Shown: positions 45,869 to 55,339, counted from the first letter of the stretch. The stretch: 64,000 nt of DNA from UBA1723 sp045641065 (GCA_045641065.1 JAZUGF010000142.1:1-64000); one strand, 5' to 3'. Translations and numbers: made by a program. The notes: generated from the sequence alone by a model not told the origin.

Positions 45869-48800
45869 TTACTTAATCATCACTTTCTTGATGACCTGAG
45901 TATTTTCTGTTGAAATCACTGCCATGTAAACACCTGACTGAAGAGCCTCAACATTGATTACTGACGCATTTGTCGAGATAACCTTGTTGCCGATCATATC
46001 AATCAACTCTACTGACTTAATCTTCTCATCTGCAACGATCTCAATATAAGTAGACGCTGGATTTGGAACGATTTCGATGACATTTGCATCAACATCCTCA
46101 ACATTTGAAGGATCACCCTTGATTGAAACCTTGATTAGTTCACAATCCTTGAAGTCATAAATCTCAGTATCCTTGCTGTACTTGATTCCGTTGTACTCAC
46201 CTTCTGCAGTCGCACTCTTGATATTTGCAGGAGTCTCCTTCCAGATCTTGAAGCTTCCTGTCAAGTGAAGCATTGCCAAGTAGTGAACTAGACCATCGTA
46301 GTAGCGGTACTGACCAGTTGCAAGACCAGCGCTCCATGCTTTGTTCAAGTTTGTCTTAACCTTAGAAGCGTATGAAGGCTCATTCATCAAAGCGTAGCAT
46401 GCTACTGCGTTTGCTCCAGTCTCACCTAGTGTGTATGACTCAGATGGATCAGAACCGTCCCAGTTGAAACGTGCGTGCTTGTATCCGTCTTTCTCAAAGA
46501 AGTCGATGATTCTCTTAGCCATCTCAGTCTGACGAGCTGCATCCTTACCGAACAAGTAGTAGTCCATACCGTAGTTCATCGCGCAACGCATTGCATCGTA
46601 CATGTACTTGTGAGCGTTGTTGTTGTAGTTAACCTGCTTAGGAGAACCGTCGAAGTTGTTATAATCTGAGAACAAACCTGACTGAGAGTTGCAAGACTTG
46701 TATAGGTGGTTACGAGTAGCTGTTGCTGCTGTAGCCCATTTGCTATTGTTAGTCTCTGACCACATTGCGAACAAATCAACGAATGCTGGTAGATCGTATG
46801 AAGGATCTGAGAAATCAGAGCAGTTGTATGGCTGGAATGTGATCACATTCTGACTCTCGTTGAATAGAGAACCTGTACCACCCTTCCAGAAGTTCTTCAA
46901 GCAGAACTGAGCATCGTCCATGTAAGACTTCTGACCCCATCTGTGAGAAGCAAGCATCAATGCAGTTGTGAAGTACATCTCACCGTCAGGAGCACAGTTT
47001 GCATCCTGTGCAGATCCGTCAGGATTACACTGCCACTTGAAGTATCCCTGCCACTGACCTGAAGTGTGAAGCATATTTCTCTTAGCAAATGCCCAAAGCT
47101 TATCAAACTCTGACTTGTGACCAGTCTGTACACAAATCATCATACCGTATGACATACCCTCTGAACGAACGTCGTTGTTACCTGTATCAAGGATGTAAGC
47201 AGTACCGTCGCTCTTCTCGAAGTATACCTTGTTAGAACCTACAAAGTAGTGATCCCACAACTGATCCAACTTCTTCTGGATATCAGCGTCAGACTTACCT
47301 AGGATAGTCTTGAATGGAGATGTGTAGTTACCAGTGTAGAATGCACCTGTTCCCATCTTACCGTTCTCACATGAAGGACCGAAGTAAGCGTCATTCTCAT
47401 CGAAGAATGTCAAAGCACCTGTTGAAGAAGAGCCTTCATTACCGCCTTCGTTTCCACCTTCATCGCCACCCTGGCTGCCACCTTCCTCGATAGCTCCCTT
47501 AGAGAATACCAAGTAGTCGATATTTGTATAGTTGTTGTCGAAATTAATCTTTAATGCATGCTCACCCTTTGCAAGAGTAATCTTACCTGTTGCCATTGAG
47601 TAAGTATCCCAATCACCAGAACCTGTACCAGTTAGAGAAGCTGCCTTCTTACCATCAACGTAAATAGAGATCTCAGGATCTGTGCTTCCGTTTGCCATAT
47701 AAGCTCCGACGTTGTACTCACCAGCCTCTTCTACGTTGATTGTATACTTCAACCATTCACCTTCTGCAGTGTAACCGATTGCATAACCACCGTTTGCACC
47801 TACGATATCAACACCATCGTTACGGTATTCTTCACCTTCGTTCTTAGAGTCTGTGTCAGAGTAACCGAATCCTTCACCACCCTTGTCGTAGTTCTCACAC
47901 TCAAGTTTACCAGGGATTGTGATTGCTCCCTTATATGGCTCCTCTTTCTCAGATGGCTCTGATGGAGTCGAAGAACCACCGCTTGTTGCGTCACCGATCC
48001 ACATCTTACCATACTTCATATCGAAGCTACCTGAACCAGAACCAACCTCACAAAGGAACTTACAATCGTAAAGCTGACCTAGAGTAACACTAGAAGCCCA
48101 TTTTCTCATGTGCTCTGAAACTGAGATATGACCACACTTACGAGGAGTAGATCTTACAGCGAACACCTGCTTAAATGTAGATGTACCTGAGATTGAAGGA
48201 GCATTGTTACGAGTTCCGACATACAAATCGTATGAACCCTCACCGTCAATTGTATATGAGCCAACCTTATTAGCACCATAGTACAATCCCTGCTGCTTAG
48301 CTGTGCTTCCGAAGAATGTGTTCTCTACGATATAGTACTCAACCTCATTAGGAGTCTTTGTCCATCCATAGATACCGATGTAGTTGTATCCACCACCTGT
48401 ACCTGAGCAGTCGTAGTTGAAATCACAGTGGATATCACCCTTTAGCTCACTTGGCTTAGGACCAGTACCCCAGTAAAGACCGATACGGCAAAGCAAATCG
48501 TCTGGATTGTTCCAGTTTGCTGTGAACTGGAATACTCCGTCCTTAACACCGTACTTCATCGAAGCAGACTGACCTGAATTAGTCCACATCTCGTAACCGT
48601 AATCTGTTCCTGAGATATTGTGGTTACCACCACCATTTGTAGCAGCAGTACCACCATTCAATGAGCTGAATGTACCACATGGGTCAACTGATGTAGTTGT
48701 GTTACCACCCTGCTGTGTATTTCCTCCTTGCTGTGTGTTGCCACCACCCTGTGTGCTTCCACCTTCACCAGCACCAGAAACCTCGATGTCACCACCGTTT

Positions 48801-49726
48801 GGAACAGCCTTGAAGTAAACATATCCGTCGATCACGCTGCAATCAACTGTCTTACCACCCTGCTTAACAGAAGCAGTAGAACCAGCTGCAGGGACACGTA
48901 CTGACAATGGGTAATCCCAGTTACAAAGTGTATTGCTTGTCAATGAAGAATTCAATGTCAATGAATACTTTCCATCAGAAACCTTCTTGAAAGAAGCATT
49001 GTCACGCTCCTTAATATACATACAAGCATCTCTGAAAGTAGTTACCCAGTAATCTTTCTTGTTCTGATCCAACCAAGAAAGAGCACCAGTAAATGCGTTC
49101 TGGTCTGTTGGAGAGAAGCTTCCATTTCCAGCGAATCCAGAGATACCGTGGATTAGGAACACTGCCCAACCGCCGTTAGCCTGAGAAATCTTACTTGTGA
49201 TCTGATTTGAAGAGTTGATACCCTGGTTACCACAGATTGTACAATCCAACTGAGAGAAGTCACGTGGACTCTTACTGTTGTTCTGTCCACCACAGATACG
49301 TCCTCCGATGTAGTTCTGCAAAACCGCAGTAGATCCTGGATTAACACAGTTTGGATAAGCGATTGTCAAACAAGGCTGACCAATCTGCTGCTCAATTGTA
49401 GACTTAGATGGTCCAAGTTCATTTGCATTTGAGCTGTGAGATACTGTATGGCTACCGATCTCGTGTCCTTTTTTAGCAAGACCTGAATAATTACCCCAGT
49501 TATTACCCATCCAGTTTGTAACAACATAGAATGTAGCCTTGAAATTATACTTATCAAGTTGCTGAGCTGCCCAATTATGAGAGCTCCACTCATTGGCGCC
49601 ATCATCGAATGTGAAAGTCACAGCCGATCCGCACCAATCTTCCCAAGTGGCAATCTCCTGCGCATTGGCAAAAGATATCGAGGCCACCATAGCCGATGTT
49701 AAAAGTAATTTTGTATTCATATGCAT
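45869..49726 (-). CDS. multifunctional xylan enzyme CE4-GH11-CBM6-GH8 with T9SS tail (1285 aa)
   Basis: The signal peptide is MNTKLLLTSAMVASISFANA; the start may be 49726 or the ATG at 49720. CE4 polysaccharide deacetylase spans about 25-310, with TFTFDDGAN and HEIGSHTVSH metal sites. A Gln/Gly linker, GH11 at about 345-572 (VEYYIVENTF, FLCEVGSGSG) and CBM6 at about 598-742 follow. A Gly/Glu linker leads to GH8 at about 768-1172 (catalytic Glu in DVRSEGMSYGM), which resembles reducing-end xylose-releasing enzymes. The tail ends GVYMAVISTENTQVIKKVMI. One polypeptide would deacetylate xylan, cut it and trim oligosaccharides. The GH11-CBM6 part is closely related to the modules in the gene at 40613. 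Confidence 0.95.
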   Translation of the reverse strand: MHMNTKLLLTSAMVASISFANAQEIATWEDWCGSAVTFTFDDGANEWSSHNWAAQQLDKYNFKATFYVVTNWMGNNWGNYSGLAKKGHEIGSHTVSHSSNANELGPSKSTIEQQIGQPCLTIAYPNCVNPGSTAVLQNYIGGRICGGQNNSKSPRDFSQLDCTICGNQGINSSNQITSKISQANGGWAVFLIHGISGFAGNGSFSPTDQNAFTGALSWLDQNKKDYWVTTFRDACMYIKERDNASFKKVSDGKYSLTLNSSLTSNTLCNWDYPLSVRVPAAGSTASVKQGGKTVDCSVIDGYVYFKAVPNGGDIEVSGAGEGGSTQGGGNTQQGGNTQQGGNTTTSVDPCGTFSSLNGGTAATNGGGNHNISGTDYGYEMWTNSGQSASMKYGVKDGVFQFTANWNNPDDLLCRIGLYWGTGPKPSELKGDIHCDFNYDCSGTGGGYNYIGIYGWTKTPNEVEYYIVENTFFGSTAKQQGLYYGANKVGSYTIDGEGSYDLYVGTRNNAPSISGTSTFKQVFAVRSTPRKCGHISVSEHMRKWASSVTLGQLYDCKFLCEVGSGSGSFDMKYGKMWIGDATSGGSSTPSEPSEKEEPYKGAITIPGKLECENYDKGGEGFGYSDTDSKNEGEEYRNDGVDIVGANGGYAIGYTAEGEWLKYTINVEEAGEYNVGAYMANGSTDPEISIYVDGKKAASLTGTGSGDWDTYSMATGKITLAKGEHALKINFDNNYTNIDYLVFSKGAIEEGGSQGGDEGGNEGGNEGSSSTGALTFFDENDAYFGPSCENGKMGTGAFYTGNYTSPFKTILGKSDADIQKKLDQLWDHYFVGSNKVYFEKSDGTAYILDTGNNDVRSEGMSYGMMICVQTGHKSEFDKLWAFAKRNMLHTSGQWQGYFKWQCNPDGSAQDANCAPDGEMYFTTALMLASHRWGQKSYMDDAQFCLKNFWKGGTGSLFNESQNVITFQPYNCSDFSDPSYDLPAFVDLFAMWSETNNSKWATAATATRNHLYKSCNSQSGLFSDYNNFDGSPKQVNYNNNAHKYMYDAMRCAMNYGMDYYLFGKDAARQTEMAKRIIDFFEKDGYKHARFNWDGSDPSESYTLGETGANAVACYALMNEPSYASKVKTNLNKAWSAGLATGQYRYYDGLVHYLAMLHLTGSFKIWKETPANIKSATAEGEYNGIKYSKDTEIYDFKDCELIKVSIKGDPSNVEDVDANVIEIVPNPASTYIEIVADEKIKSVELIDMIGNKVISTNASVINVEALQSGVYMAVISTENTQVIKKVMIK

Positions 49727-50148
49727 AGCGTTTTTTATTCGTTAGTAAAAATGCGTTAGTTAGTTGTATCATTTGTAGACGTGTGTACGTATATAAATAG
49801 AATGCTTTTTGTGAGTACGTCCATCGTTTACGCTTGCAATATTACGCTAAAGCTATATAAACGAAAATGTGATTCCAACTATTTTTTGACGTTTTTTTCT
49901 CAAATGCGCTCGCTAACATACGATGACGATTTTTTCTATGATGTTTGGCGATTTTTTACTGGCATTTTCTATCATTTCAAAAAAATTATTGTAATTTTTC
50001 AGTGTTAATGTTGTAAAAACAAATTTAAGTATTACTTTTGCAATGTAGATTCGTCGGAACAATTTGCCGATTCGTCGATAAAATAAGGCTAACGACAAAA
50101 ACAAACAACTATTAAACACATTGTCAAATTTTCAAAATTTGTAGGCTT
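49727..50148. other. 422-bp divergent regulatory region between xylanase and GH5 genes
   Basis: AT-rich, no ORF supported. It holds the rightward promoter at 50011-50040, followed by two GATTCGTCG copies (within about 50046-50078) that flank CGG-N9-CCG-like symmetry. No convincing leftward TAnnTTTG element was found. Divergent polysaccharide-utilisation genes often share control here. Confidence 0.5.
50011..50040 (+). promoter_or_regulatory. promoter of the GH5/T9SS endoglucanase gene
   Basis: TTG (50011-50013), 19 nt, TACTTTTG (50033-50040), matching the Bacteroidetes pattern. It implies a leader of about 100 nt. Confidence 0.65.
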
Positions 50149-51591
50149 ATGGTAAAATTCTTTACTTCTATTAAAAAGTCGGCTGCTGTTATGGCAACTC
50201 TAGCAGTTTCTTCAATAACATTTAATGCTTCAGCCGAAAAGCTTTCTGGCAACTCAGCTACTGAGATTGCAGCAATGATGACAACAGGTTGGAATCTTGG
50301 CAACACATTTGATGCGACAGGTGGAAGCTACGGTGGAGATGATCTAAATGCAGAAACATCTTGGGGCAATCCTAAGACAACTCAGGAAATGATCTCTTTC
50401 TTGAAAAAAGGTGGATTCAACACAATTCGTATCCCAGTTTCATGGGGAAATCACTCAGACTTTGAAAGACATCCAGATAATTTCACAATCAACGAAGATT
50501 GGATGAACCGTGTAAAAGAAGTTGTTGATTACTGTTACAACGAAGACATGTTCGTAATCATCAACATTCACCACGACAACAATTCAGGAAACATCTGGTA
50601 TATGCCTGAGGAGGATGAAGACAACGAACTTTTCATCAGAGGTGTTTGGCGTGAGATTGCAAAAGCATTTGCTGATTACGATCAGCACTTGGTGTTCGAG
50701 ATTATGAATGAGCCTCGTTTGGTTGGCAAGCCTAACGAATGGTGGTTTGATATTAACAATCCAACACCAGCTATTTCAACTGCTCTTGAGATGATTAACA
50801 AATTCAACCAGGTTGGTGTTGAAGAGATCCGTGCAAATGGTTCAGCTGAAAACAAAGATCGTGTAATCATGTGTCCTGGTTATGCAGCATGCTACGAAGG
50901 TTGTATGTCACCTGATTTCAAATTGCCAACAGATGAAACATCAGACCGTCTTGCAGTCTCTCTTCACGCTTATCGCCCATACGATCTTTGCTTGGGCAGT
51001 GCTTCTAAATGGAAGGCTAGTTACGCAACTGAGATCAAAAATTATTTCAAGCCGGTTTACGAAAAATTCATCGTTGGCATGGGTGTTCCTGTCATCATAG
51101 GAGAGGAATCTTGTTCGGCAAGATTCACTAAAGGAGTATACTCAAACAAAGAGGATAGATTAAAATGGGCAGAGGCTTATTACTCTGTCACAAAGGAATA
51201 TGGTATGCCATGTGTATTGTGGGACAACAACACTTTCAAAAGCAATGGTGGTGAAGCTCACGGTCATCTTGACCGCAAAAATCTAAAATGGTACGACTGG
51301 GAGTTTATCCAGAAGATCATGGATGTCCTTGAAATTGAAAGTGTAGACAATATCTCAATCGACTATACATTGTCAGTGGGACCAAACCCAGCAACAGACA
51401 AGATCTTTGTCTCTTCTGACAATGAGCTACAAAATATTACAATCTACTCAATGAGTGGAACAGCAGTAATGACTAAGGATATCTCTGGCAACAATGCTGA
51501 AATCAGTGTTGCAATACTTAACAGAGGAATCTACAACGCTGTCGTTAAGACAGATTTAGGATTGAACGTAATTAAGTTAATTTTGAAATAG
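50149..51591 (+). CDS. GH5 endoglucanase with T9SS tail (480 aa)
   Basis: The signal peptide is at MVKFFTSIKKSAAVMATLAV to about residue 27 (NASAEK). GH5 at about 35-390 shows GWNLGNTFDATGG, FNTIRIPVSWGNH, INIHHDNNSG, acid/base Glu in FEIMNEP and nucleophile Glu in PVIIGEESC. This text is like subfamily GH5_4 (broad endo-beta-glucanase/xyloglucanase), a tentative assignment. The tail (VGPNPATDKIFVSS, ending GLNVIKLILK) is a T9SS type A signal. It is divergent from the CE4-GH11-GH8 gene. A terminator follows. Confidence 0.95.
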   Translation: MVKFFTSIKKSAAVMATLAVSSITFNASAEKLSGNSATEIAAMMTTGWNLGNTFDATGGSYGGDDLNAETSWGNPKTTQEMISFLKKGGFNTIRIPVSWGNHSDFERHPDNFTINEDWMNRVKEVVDYCYNEDMFVIINIHHDNNSGNIWYMPEEDEDNELFIRGVWREIAKAFADYDQHLVFEIMNEPRLVGKPNEWWFDINNPTPAISTALEMINKFNQVGVEEIRANGSAENKDRVIMCPGYAACYEGCMSPDFKLPTDETSDRLAVSLHAYRPYDLCLGSASKWKASYATEIKNYFKPVYEKFIVGMGVPVIIGEESCSARFTKGVYSNKEDRLKWAEAYYSVTKEYGMPCVLWDNNTFKSNGGEAHGHLDRKNLKWYDWEFIQKIMDVLEIESVDNISIDYTLSVGPNPATDKIFVSSDNELQNITIYSMSGTAVMTKDISGNNAEISVAILNRGIYNAVVKTDLGLNVIKLILK

Positions 51592-51610
51592 TAGTAAGGT
51601 TTTTCATGAT

Positions 51611-51654
51611 AATGGGCTTGGTTTCGGGAGAAGCTGAGCTCATTGCTTTTTTTA
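51611..51654 (+). terminator. terminator after the GH5/T9SS gene
   Basis: AATGGGCT and AGCTCATT arms (one G-T pair) with further weak pairing inside, then a run of seven T's. Confidence 0.7.
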
Positions 51655-51695
51655 AATGCTAAATGCTGAATTACGAATTATGAATTATGAATTAT
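51655..51695. repeat. heptamer repeat overlapping the end of the DnaJ/TerB-like gene
   Basis: AATGCTA, AATGCTG, AATTACG, AATTATG, AATTATG, AATTATT in tandem, period 7. It encodes the last residues (NNS) of the minus-strand gene that stops at 51685. Confidence 0.8.
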
Positions 51696-52866
51696 TTCTG
51701 CTGTTCTTAATAACCTCATAGGCTTTATTTATTTCCTGACATCGTCTGGTAGCCGCTTCTACTGCACCCACACCCCTATTCGCCACCAAATCTGGATGAT
51801 TGATACGCATTAGATTACGCCACGTCGCCTTTATTTCTGAATCCACGGCATCTTCAGTCAATTCAAGAACAGCATAAGCTTTTTTGAGTTCTGCAGACAT
51901 AGCATTACCGGCATTCTGTCCGTCACCTCCTTGCTCTTTCTTTTTATCCTCTTCTTCCTCATATTTTCCACAATGCTTTTTTTGCATCTTCACAAAAGTG
52001 TCGGTTGATATATTCAAACGGTTTGCTACTCGTTTAAGGAAATTCAGCTCTTGTATTGAACATTTTTCATCCGAATATACCACATCAAACAAAGTGTCCA
52101 TTATAATATCTATAAAGGCAGGGTGTGCTATAGATTTTATATCAGAACATATTTTCTTCACTTCCTTTTCCGAATATTCAAAGCATAAAAGGCCTTTTAC
52201 AAATGATACTGACTCCTTAAAATTATCTTTATCGTACTTATATATAAATTTTTTGATTACCTCAAGTTCACAAACCATCTTCGACTTGTCAACCAGAACA
52301 GTATGAGCCATTAACGTAAGAGCCAAACTTATAATATCTGGATTAAAACTTAAGTTCCATCTCTCATTAATTCTTTTCTTATTTATCTTATCGTATTTGG
52401 CTTCTAACGATGAAAATAAACGCTTTCCTCCTACTATAGGAGAAACGAGTTCTAAAATAAATTCTCTGGTATTCTCTTCAAAGCTGCCATTAAAATATGA
52501 CATCTGAAACGCTGTTTCTAATAGTGTGTTGATTTTAGATAATGAAGATGTCCGTTGTATTTTACGAAACAATGCCGATTTATCTGGACATGGATGATCT
52601 AAATAATAATCAAAACTTGACTCATCTGATTCGGGATAGTTAGATTCTATGTACTTCTTTACTATTTCTTTAATCTCACCGATATTCTCCTCAGTATCAT
52701 TACTGATAATAATTCTTAGTAGTTCAGTTAAAAATTGTAGAGATGTATTTTCCTTATGTTTCTTTTGTCCCTTGCTCTCCGTATCTTGTTCTTTACGGCC
52801 TCTCGATTTAATAAAAATAGAACAGGCTAAGACAAAAAGTATTAAACACACCCAAATCATAGACAC
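51685..52866 (-). CDS. membrane-anchored DnaJ/TerB-like protein (393 aa)
   Basis: An N-terminal membrane span (MIWVCLILFVLACSIFI) is followed by a charged linker, a helical middle part and, at about residues 210-295, a TerB-like segment (LCFEYSEKEVKKICSD, DVVYSDEKCSIQELNFLKRV). The C-terminal 65 residues are a J domain (AYAVLELTEDAVDSEIKATW, MRINHPDLVANRG) with the HPD motif, which stimulates DnaK. The layout resembles DjlA. It follows ribD by 8 bp, so it is probably the third gene of that operon. The heptamer repeat encodes its last residues. Role inferred: membrane co-chaperone. Confidence 0.85.
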   Translation of the reverse strand: MSMIWVCLILFVLACSIFIKSRGRKEQDTESKGQKKHKENTSLQFLTELLRIIISNDTEENIGEIKEIVKKYIESNYPESDESSFDYYLDHPCPDKSALFRKIQRTSSLSKINTLLETAFQMSYFNGSFEENTREFILELVSPIVGGKRLFSSLEAKYDKINKKRINERWNLSFNPDIISLALTLMAHTVLVDKSKMVCELEVIKKFIYKYDKDNFKESVSFVKGLLCFEYSEKEVKKICSDIKSIAHPAFIDIIMDTLFDVVYSDEKCSIQELNFLKRVANRLNISTDTFVKMQKKHCGKYEEEEDKKKEQGGDGQNAGNAMSAELKKAYAVLELTEDAVDSEIKATWRNLMRINHPDLVANRGVGAVEAATRRCQEINKAYEVIKNSRNNS

Positions 52867-52874
52867 GATCCTTC

Positions 52875-53921
52875 TTAAACAACTTTTTGTATTGATGATA
52901 TCAAATTTCCATTAATCTCTTCTATATGATCTGGCGACGCAATTAATTGAGGCGACGCAATTCCTTCATATACATGTAGACGTGGGTTCTTCTCTACCCT
53001 CGCCTCATCCCATAATCCAGCGTCGATAAATGATTGCAAGGTCTTTGCTCCTCCTTCCACGATAAGCGACTGGATATTATTTTCATAAAGACAAGTCATC
53101 AAAGCATCCAAATTGACACCTTTTTCGTCAAATGGCAATGAAACGACCTTCACATTCGTTGGATATTTTCCATTGTCTGCTTTCTCCGTGATTAAGATTG
53201 TCGGTGCATCAGAAGAGAAGCATTTACTGCCGACTGGAACAACTAAATTTCGATCAAGCACTACCCTTGTTGGATTTTCTCCAGCCCAATGACGCACTGT
53301 AAGGCTTGGATTATCATTCAATGCTGTCTGTGTGCCGACGAGAATGCCTGTCTCCTCAGCTCGCATCTTATGGACATATCTAATTGTTTCTGACGTAGAG
53401 ATGGCGATAGGCGAACCATTTCTGCCGGCGATAAAACCGTCTGCGCTCTCAGCCCACTTCAATATGATAAAAGGTCGACGCTTGGAATGGAAAGTGAAGA
53501 ATCGACGGTTGAGATGCCAACCTTCGTCTTCCAACACTCCCGTCTGCACCTCTATTCCAGCATCCTGCAACATCTGGATTCCCCTACCGTCGACTTTAGG
53601 AAACGGATCCACATTGCAAATCACCACCTTTGGAATATGATGCTTGATGATCAATTCAGCACAAGGCGGAGTCTTTCCCCAATGAGCACACGGTTCAAGG
53701 CTCACATACATAGTGCTGCGAGTCAATTTCGACTTGTCAGCAACCGACGCCACAGCGTTGACTTCCGCATGAGGTCCACCACACTTACGATGATAACCCT
53801 CGCCGATAATCTCACCGTCGCACACAATCACAGCCCCAACCATCGGATTTGGTGCGGCATGACCGATTCCACACTTCGCAAGCTGGAAGCATCGCTTCAT
53901 ATATATTTCGTCCTGAGTCAT
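52875..53921 (-). CDS. ribD: riboflavin biosynthesis bifunctional protein RibD (348 aa)
   Basis: N-terminal deaminase (about 1-145): GCGGPHAEVNAV and LEPCAHWGKTPPCAELI bind zinc. The C-terminal reductase (about 150-348) has FIILKWAESADGFIAGRNGS and VEGGAKTLQSFIDAGLWDEA. It carries out the deamination and reduction steps that follow GTP cyclohydrolase II in riboflavin synthesis. Its length is normal. It lies between a LOG protein (14 bp) and a DnaJ/TerB-like protein (8 bp), in one operon. No FMN riboswitch was noticed upstream. Confidence 0.97.
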   Translation of the reverse strand: MTQDEIYMKRCFQLAKCGIGHAAPNPMVGAVIVCDGEIIGEGYHRKCGGPHAEVNAVASVADKSKLTRSTMYVSLEPCAHWGKTPPCAELIIKHHIPKVVICNVDPFPKVDGRGIQMLQDAGIEVQTGVLEDEGWHLNRRFFTFHSKRRPFIILKWAESADGFIAGRNGSPIAISTSETIRYVHKMRAEETGILVGTQTALNDNPSLTVRHWAGENPTRVVLDRNLVVPVGSKCFSSDAPTILITEKADNGKYPTNVKVVSLPFDEKGVNLDALMTCLYENNIQSLIVEGGAKTLQSFIDAGLWDEARVEKNPRLHVYEGIASPQLIASPDHIEEINGNLISSIQKVV

Positions 53922-53935
53922 AAGAAAATGCTAAA

Positions 53936-54472
53936 TTATAAATGCTGAATAAAACCCTCCAATTCACCGAGATTATTGGCTACGGTAAAGAAATCCACAC
54001 CAACGTTCATAAAGCCCTCTTCTGTGGCCTTTTTGAACATATTTATGAGGTTATCGTAATAGCCATAGCTATTACAAATCACCACCTTTCCATCGAACAA
54101 TCCAAGCTGACGCCAAGTGATAGCCTCCAACACCTCTTCAAAAGTACCGTTGCTGCCAGGCAAAGCGATCGCGACGTCGGCAAGATCAAGCATCGTCTTC
54201 TTGCGTATATGCATATTCTCCACCACAATATGATCCACTTTGTCGTAGGCCCAACCACGATCCACCATAAACTGTGGAATTACTCCTTTGATCGTACCGC
54301 CGACGCTCATCACACCGTCGGCAAGCGAGCCCATCACACCGACTGCCCCACCCCCATAATAGACAGTGATGCCAAGTTGTGCAAGTTTCACGCCAAGACG
54401 GAATGCCTCGTCGGAATATTTAGCAGAAGAATTGGAGTTTGAGCCTCCATATACGCAGACGCTTTTAATCAT
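53936..54472 (-). CDS. LOG family protein (TIGR00730-type nucleotide 5'-monophosphate phosphoribohydrolase, 178 aa)
   Basis: Rossmann-fold start VCVYGGSNSNSSAKYSD, then YYGGGAVGVMGSLADGV, MHIRKKTMLDLADVAIALPG and the signature PGSNGTFEEVLEAITWRQLG. Family members hydrolyse nucleoside monophosphates (cytokinin-type activation in plants and some bacteria). The usual PGGxGTxxE reads PGSNGTFEE here, with Ser for the second Gly. It is the first gene of the ribD operon. Heptamer repeats lie in the 14-bp gap region. Confidence 0.92.
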   Translation of the reverse strand: MIKSVCVYGGSNSNSSAKYSDEAFRLGVKLAQLGITVYYGGGAVGVMGSLADGVMSVGGTIKGVIPQFMVDRGWAYDKVDHIVVENMHIRKKTMLDLADVAIALPGSNGTFEEVLEAITWRQLGLFDGKVVICNSYGYYDNLINMFKKATEEGFMNVGVDFFTVANNLGELEGFIQHL

Positions 54473-54541
54473 AGAATTGTAATTTTCATTAGAGTTTCAA
54501 AATTAAGGAAATTTAGGCAGAAATCATGATTTACTTGCTCA

Positions 54542-55339
54542 TTATTCCCCAAACACAATAGGAAAAACAGGCAAGTAAATTCTCTTCTTTTTTATGGACA
54601 CCGCAATGTCTGATAAAGAAGGGATATACAATGAAACACAATATCTATTAAAAAAAGCCATACTTTTATCAGAAAAAGTGTTGCCTTCATTTGATTCATC
54701 TATAGTACCTCCCATGTAAAGCTCAATAGGACGATTAAAAACAAATGAAAGTATAGAATCATTTCCATTGTCAAATGACACATTCAACTCAATTTTACAG
54801 TTTGAATAATCACGAACAGGAAATCTTAATAAACCAAATTCTTTATCATAGGGAATAGACTTACCTGTTTCATCAACAACCTTAAGGCCTAATTTAAATT
54901 CATATATATCAAACTTATCTATTTTGTAAGATGGACAATTTACAAAAGCCGATTGGCGAACCTTATAAGGAGATGTGAGAAATTCATCACCATAATAGGA
55001 CGAATTATAATTATAACTAACTTTTTCAAGGGAACGACAATCTACAAAGGCTCCATCGTCGATAATTATGTCAGGATGGATTATGGCTTCCTTCAAAACA
55101 TGCAGTTTATTAAAAGCACCTTTTCCAACATGAGATATGGCGTAGGTTTTCATATTATATTTCACATAAAGTGGAATGAAAATCCTACTTTTATATTTGT
55201 GTTTATCCTTTATTAGCCAAACTGTAGCAGTATTGTCATCATTAATTTTATATTTAAAACCATCTTGGCTTTCAAAAGAAACAGCAGATATAGACAGTGC
55301 AAAAAATAACGTATTAATAAATAAAATAAGTCTCTTCAT
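54542..55339 (-). CDS. secreted LRR_5/BspA-like protein (265 aa)
   Basis: The ATG at 55339 gives a signal peptide (MKRLILFINTLFFALSISAV); the longer frame from 55411 lies inside element R3. Residues about 55-110 show a BspA-like unit (AISHVGKGAFNKLHVLKEAI, DGAFVDCRSLEKVSY). The rest has no recognisable domain and ends in a basic segment (VSIKKKRIYLPVFPIVFGE). It has no T9SS tail. It is related in style to the genes at 21943 and 22962. Element R3 lies 49 bp upstream. Confidence 0.8.
   Translation of the reverse strand: MKRLILFINTLFFALSISAVSFESQDGFKYKINDDNTATVWLIKDKHKYKSRIFIPLYVKYNMKTYAISHVGKGAFNKLHVLKEAIIHPDIIIDDGAFVDCRSLEKVSYNYNSSYYGDEFLTSPYKVRQSAFVNCPSYKIDKFDIYEFKLGLKVVDETGKSIPYDKEFGLLRFPVRDYSNCKIELNVSFDNGNDSILSFVFNRPIELYMGGTIDESNEGNTFSDKSMAFFNRYCVSLYIPSLSDIAVSIKKKRIYLPVFPIVFGE

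Noticed and set aside
48618..48818. Plus-strand Pro/Cys-rich ORF in the CE4-GH11 linker
   Set aside because: Shadow of the Gln/Gly linker of the multifunctional xylanase.
52920..52960. GGCGACGCAATT repeated twice as a regulatory repeat
   Set aside because: It lies inside the ribD coding end and encodes IASPQLIASPD, a protein-level repeat.
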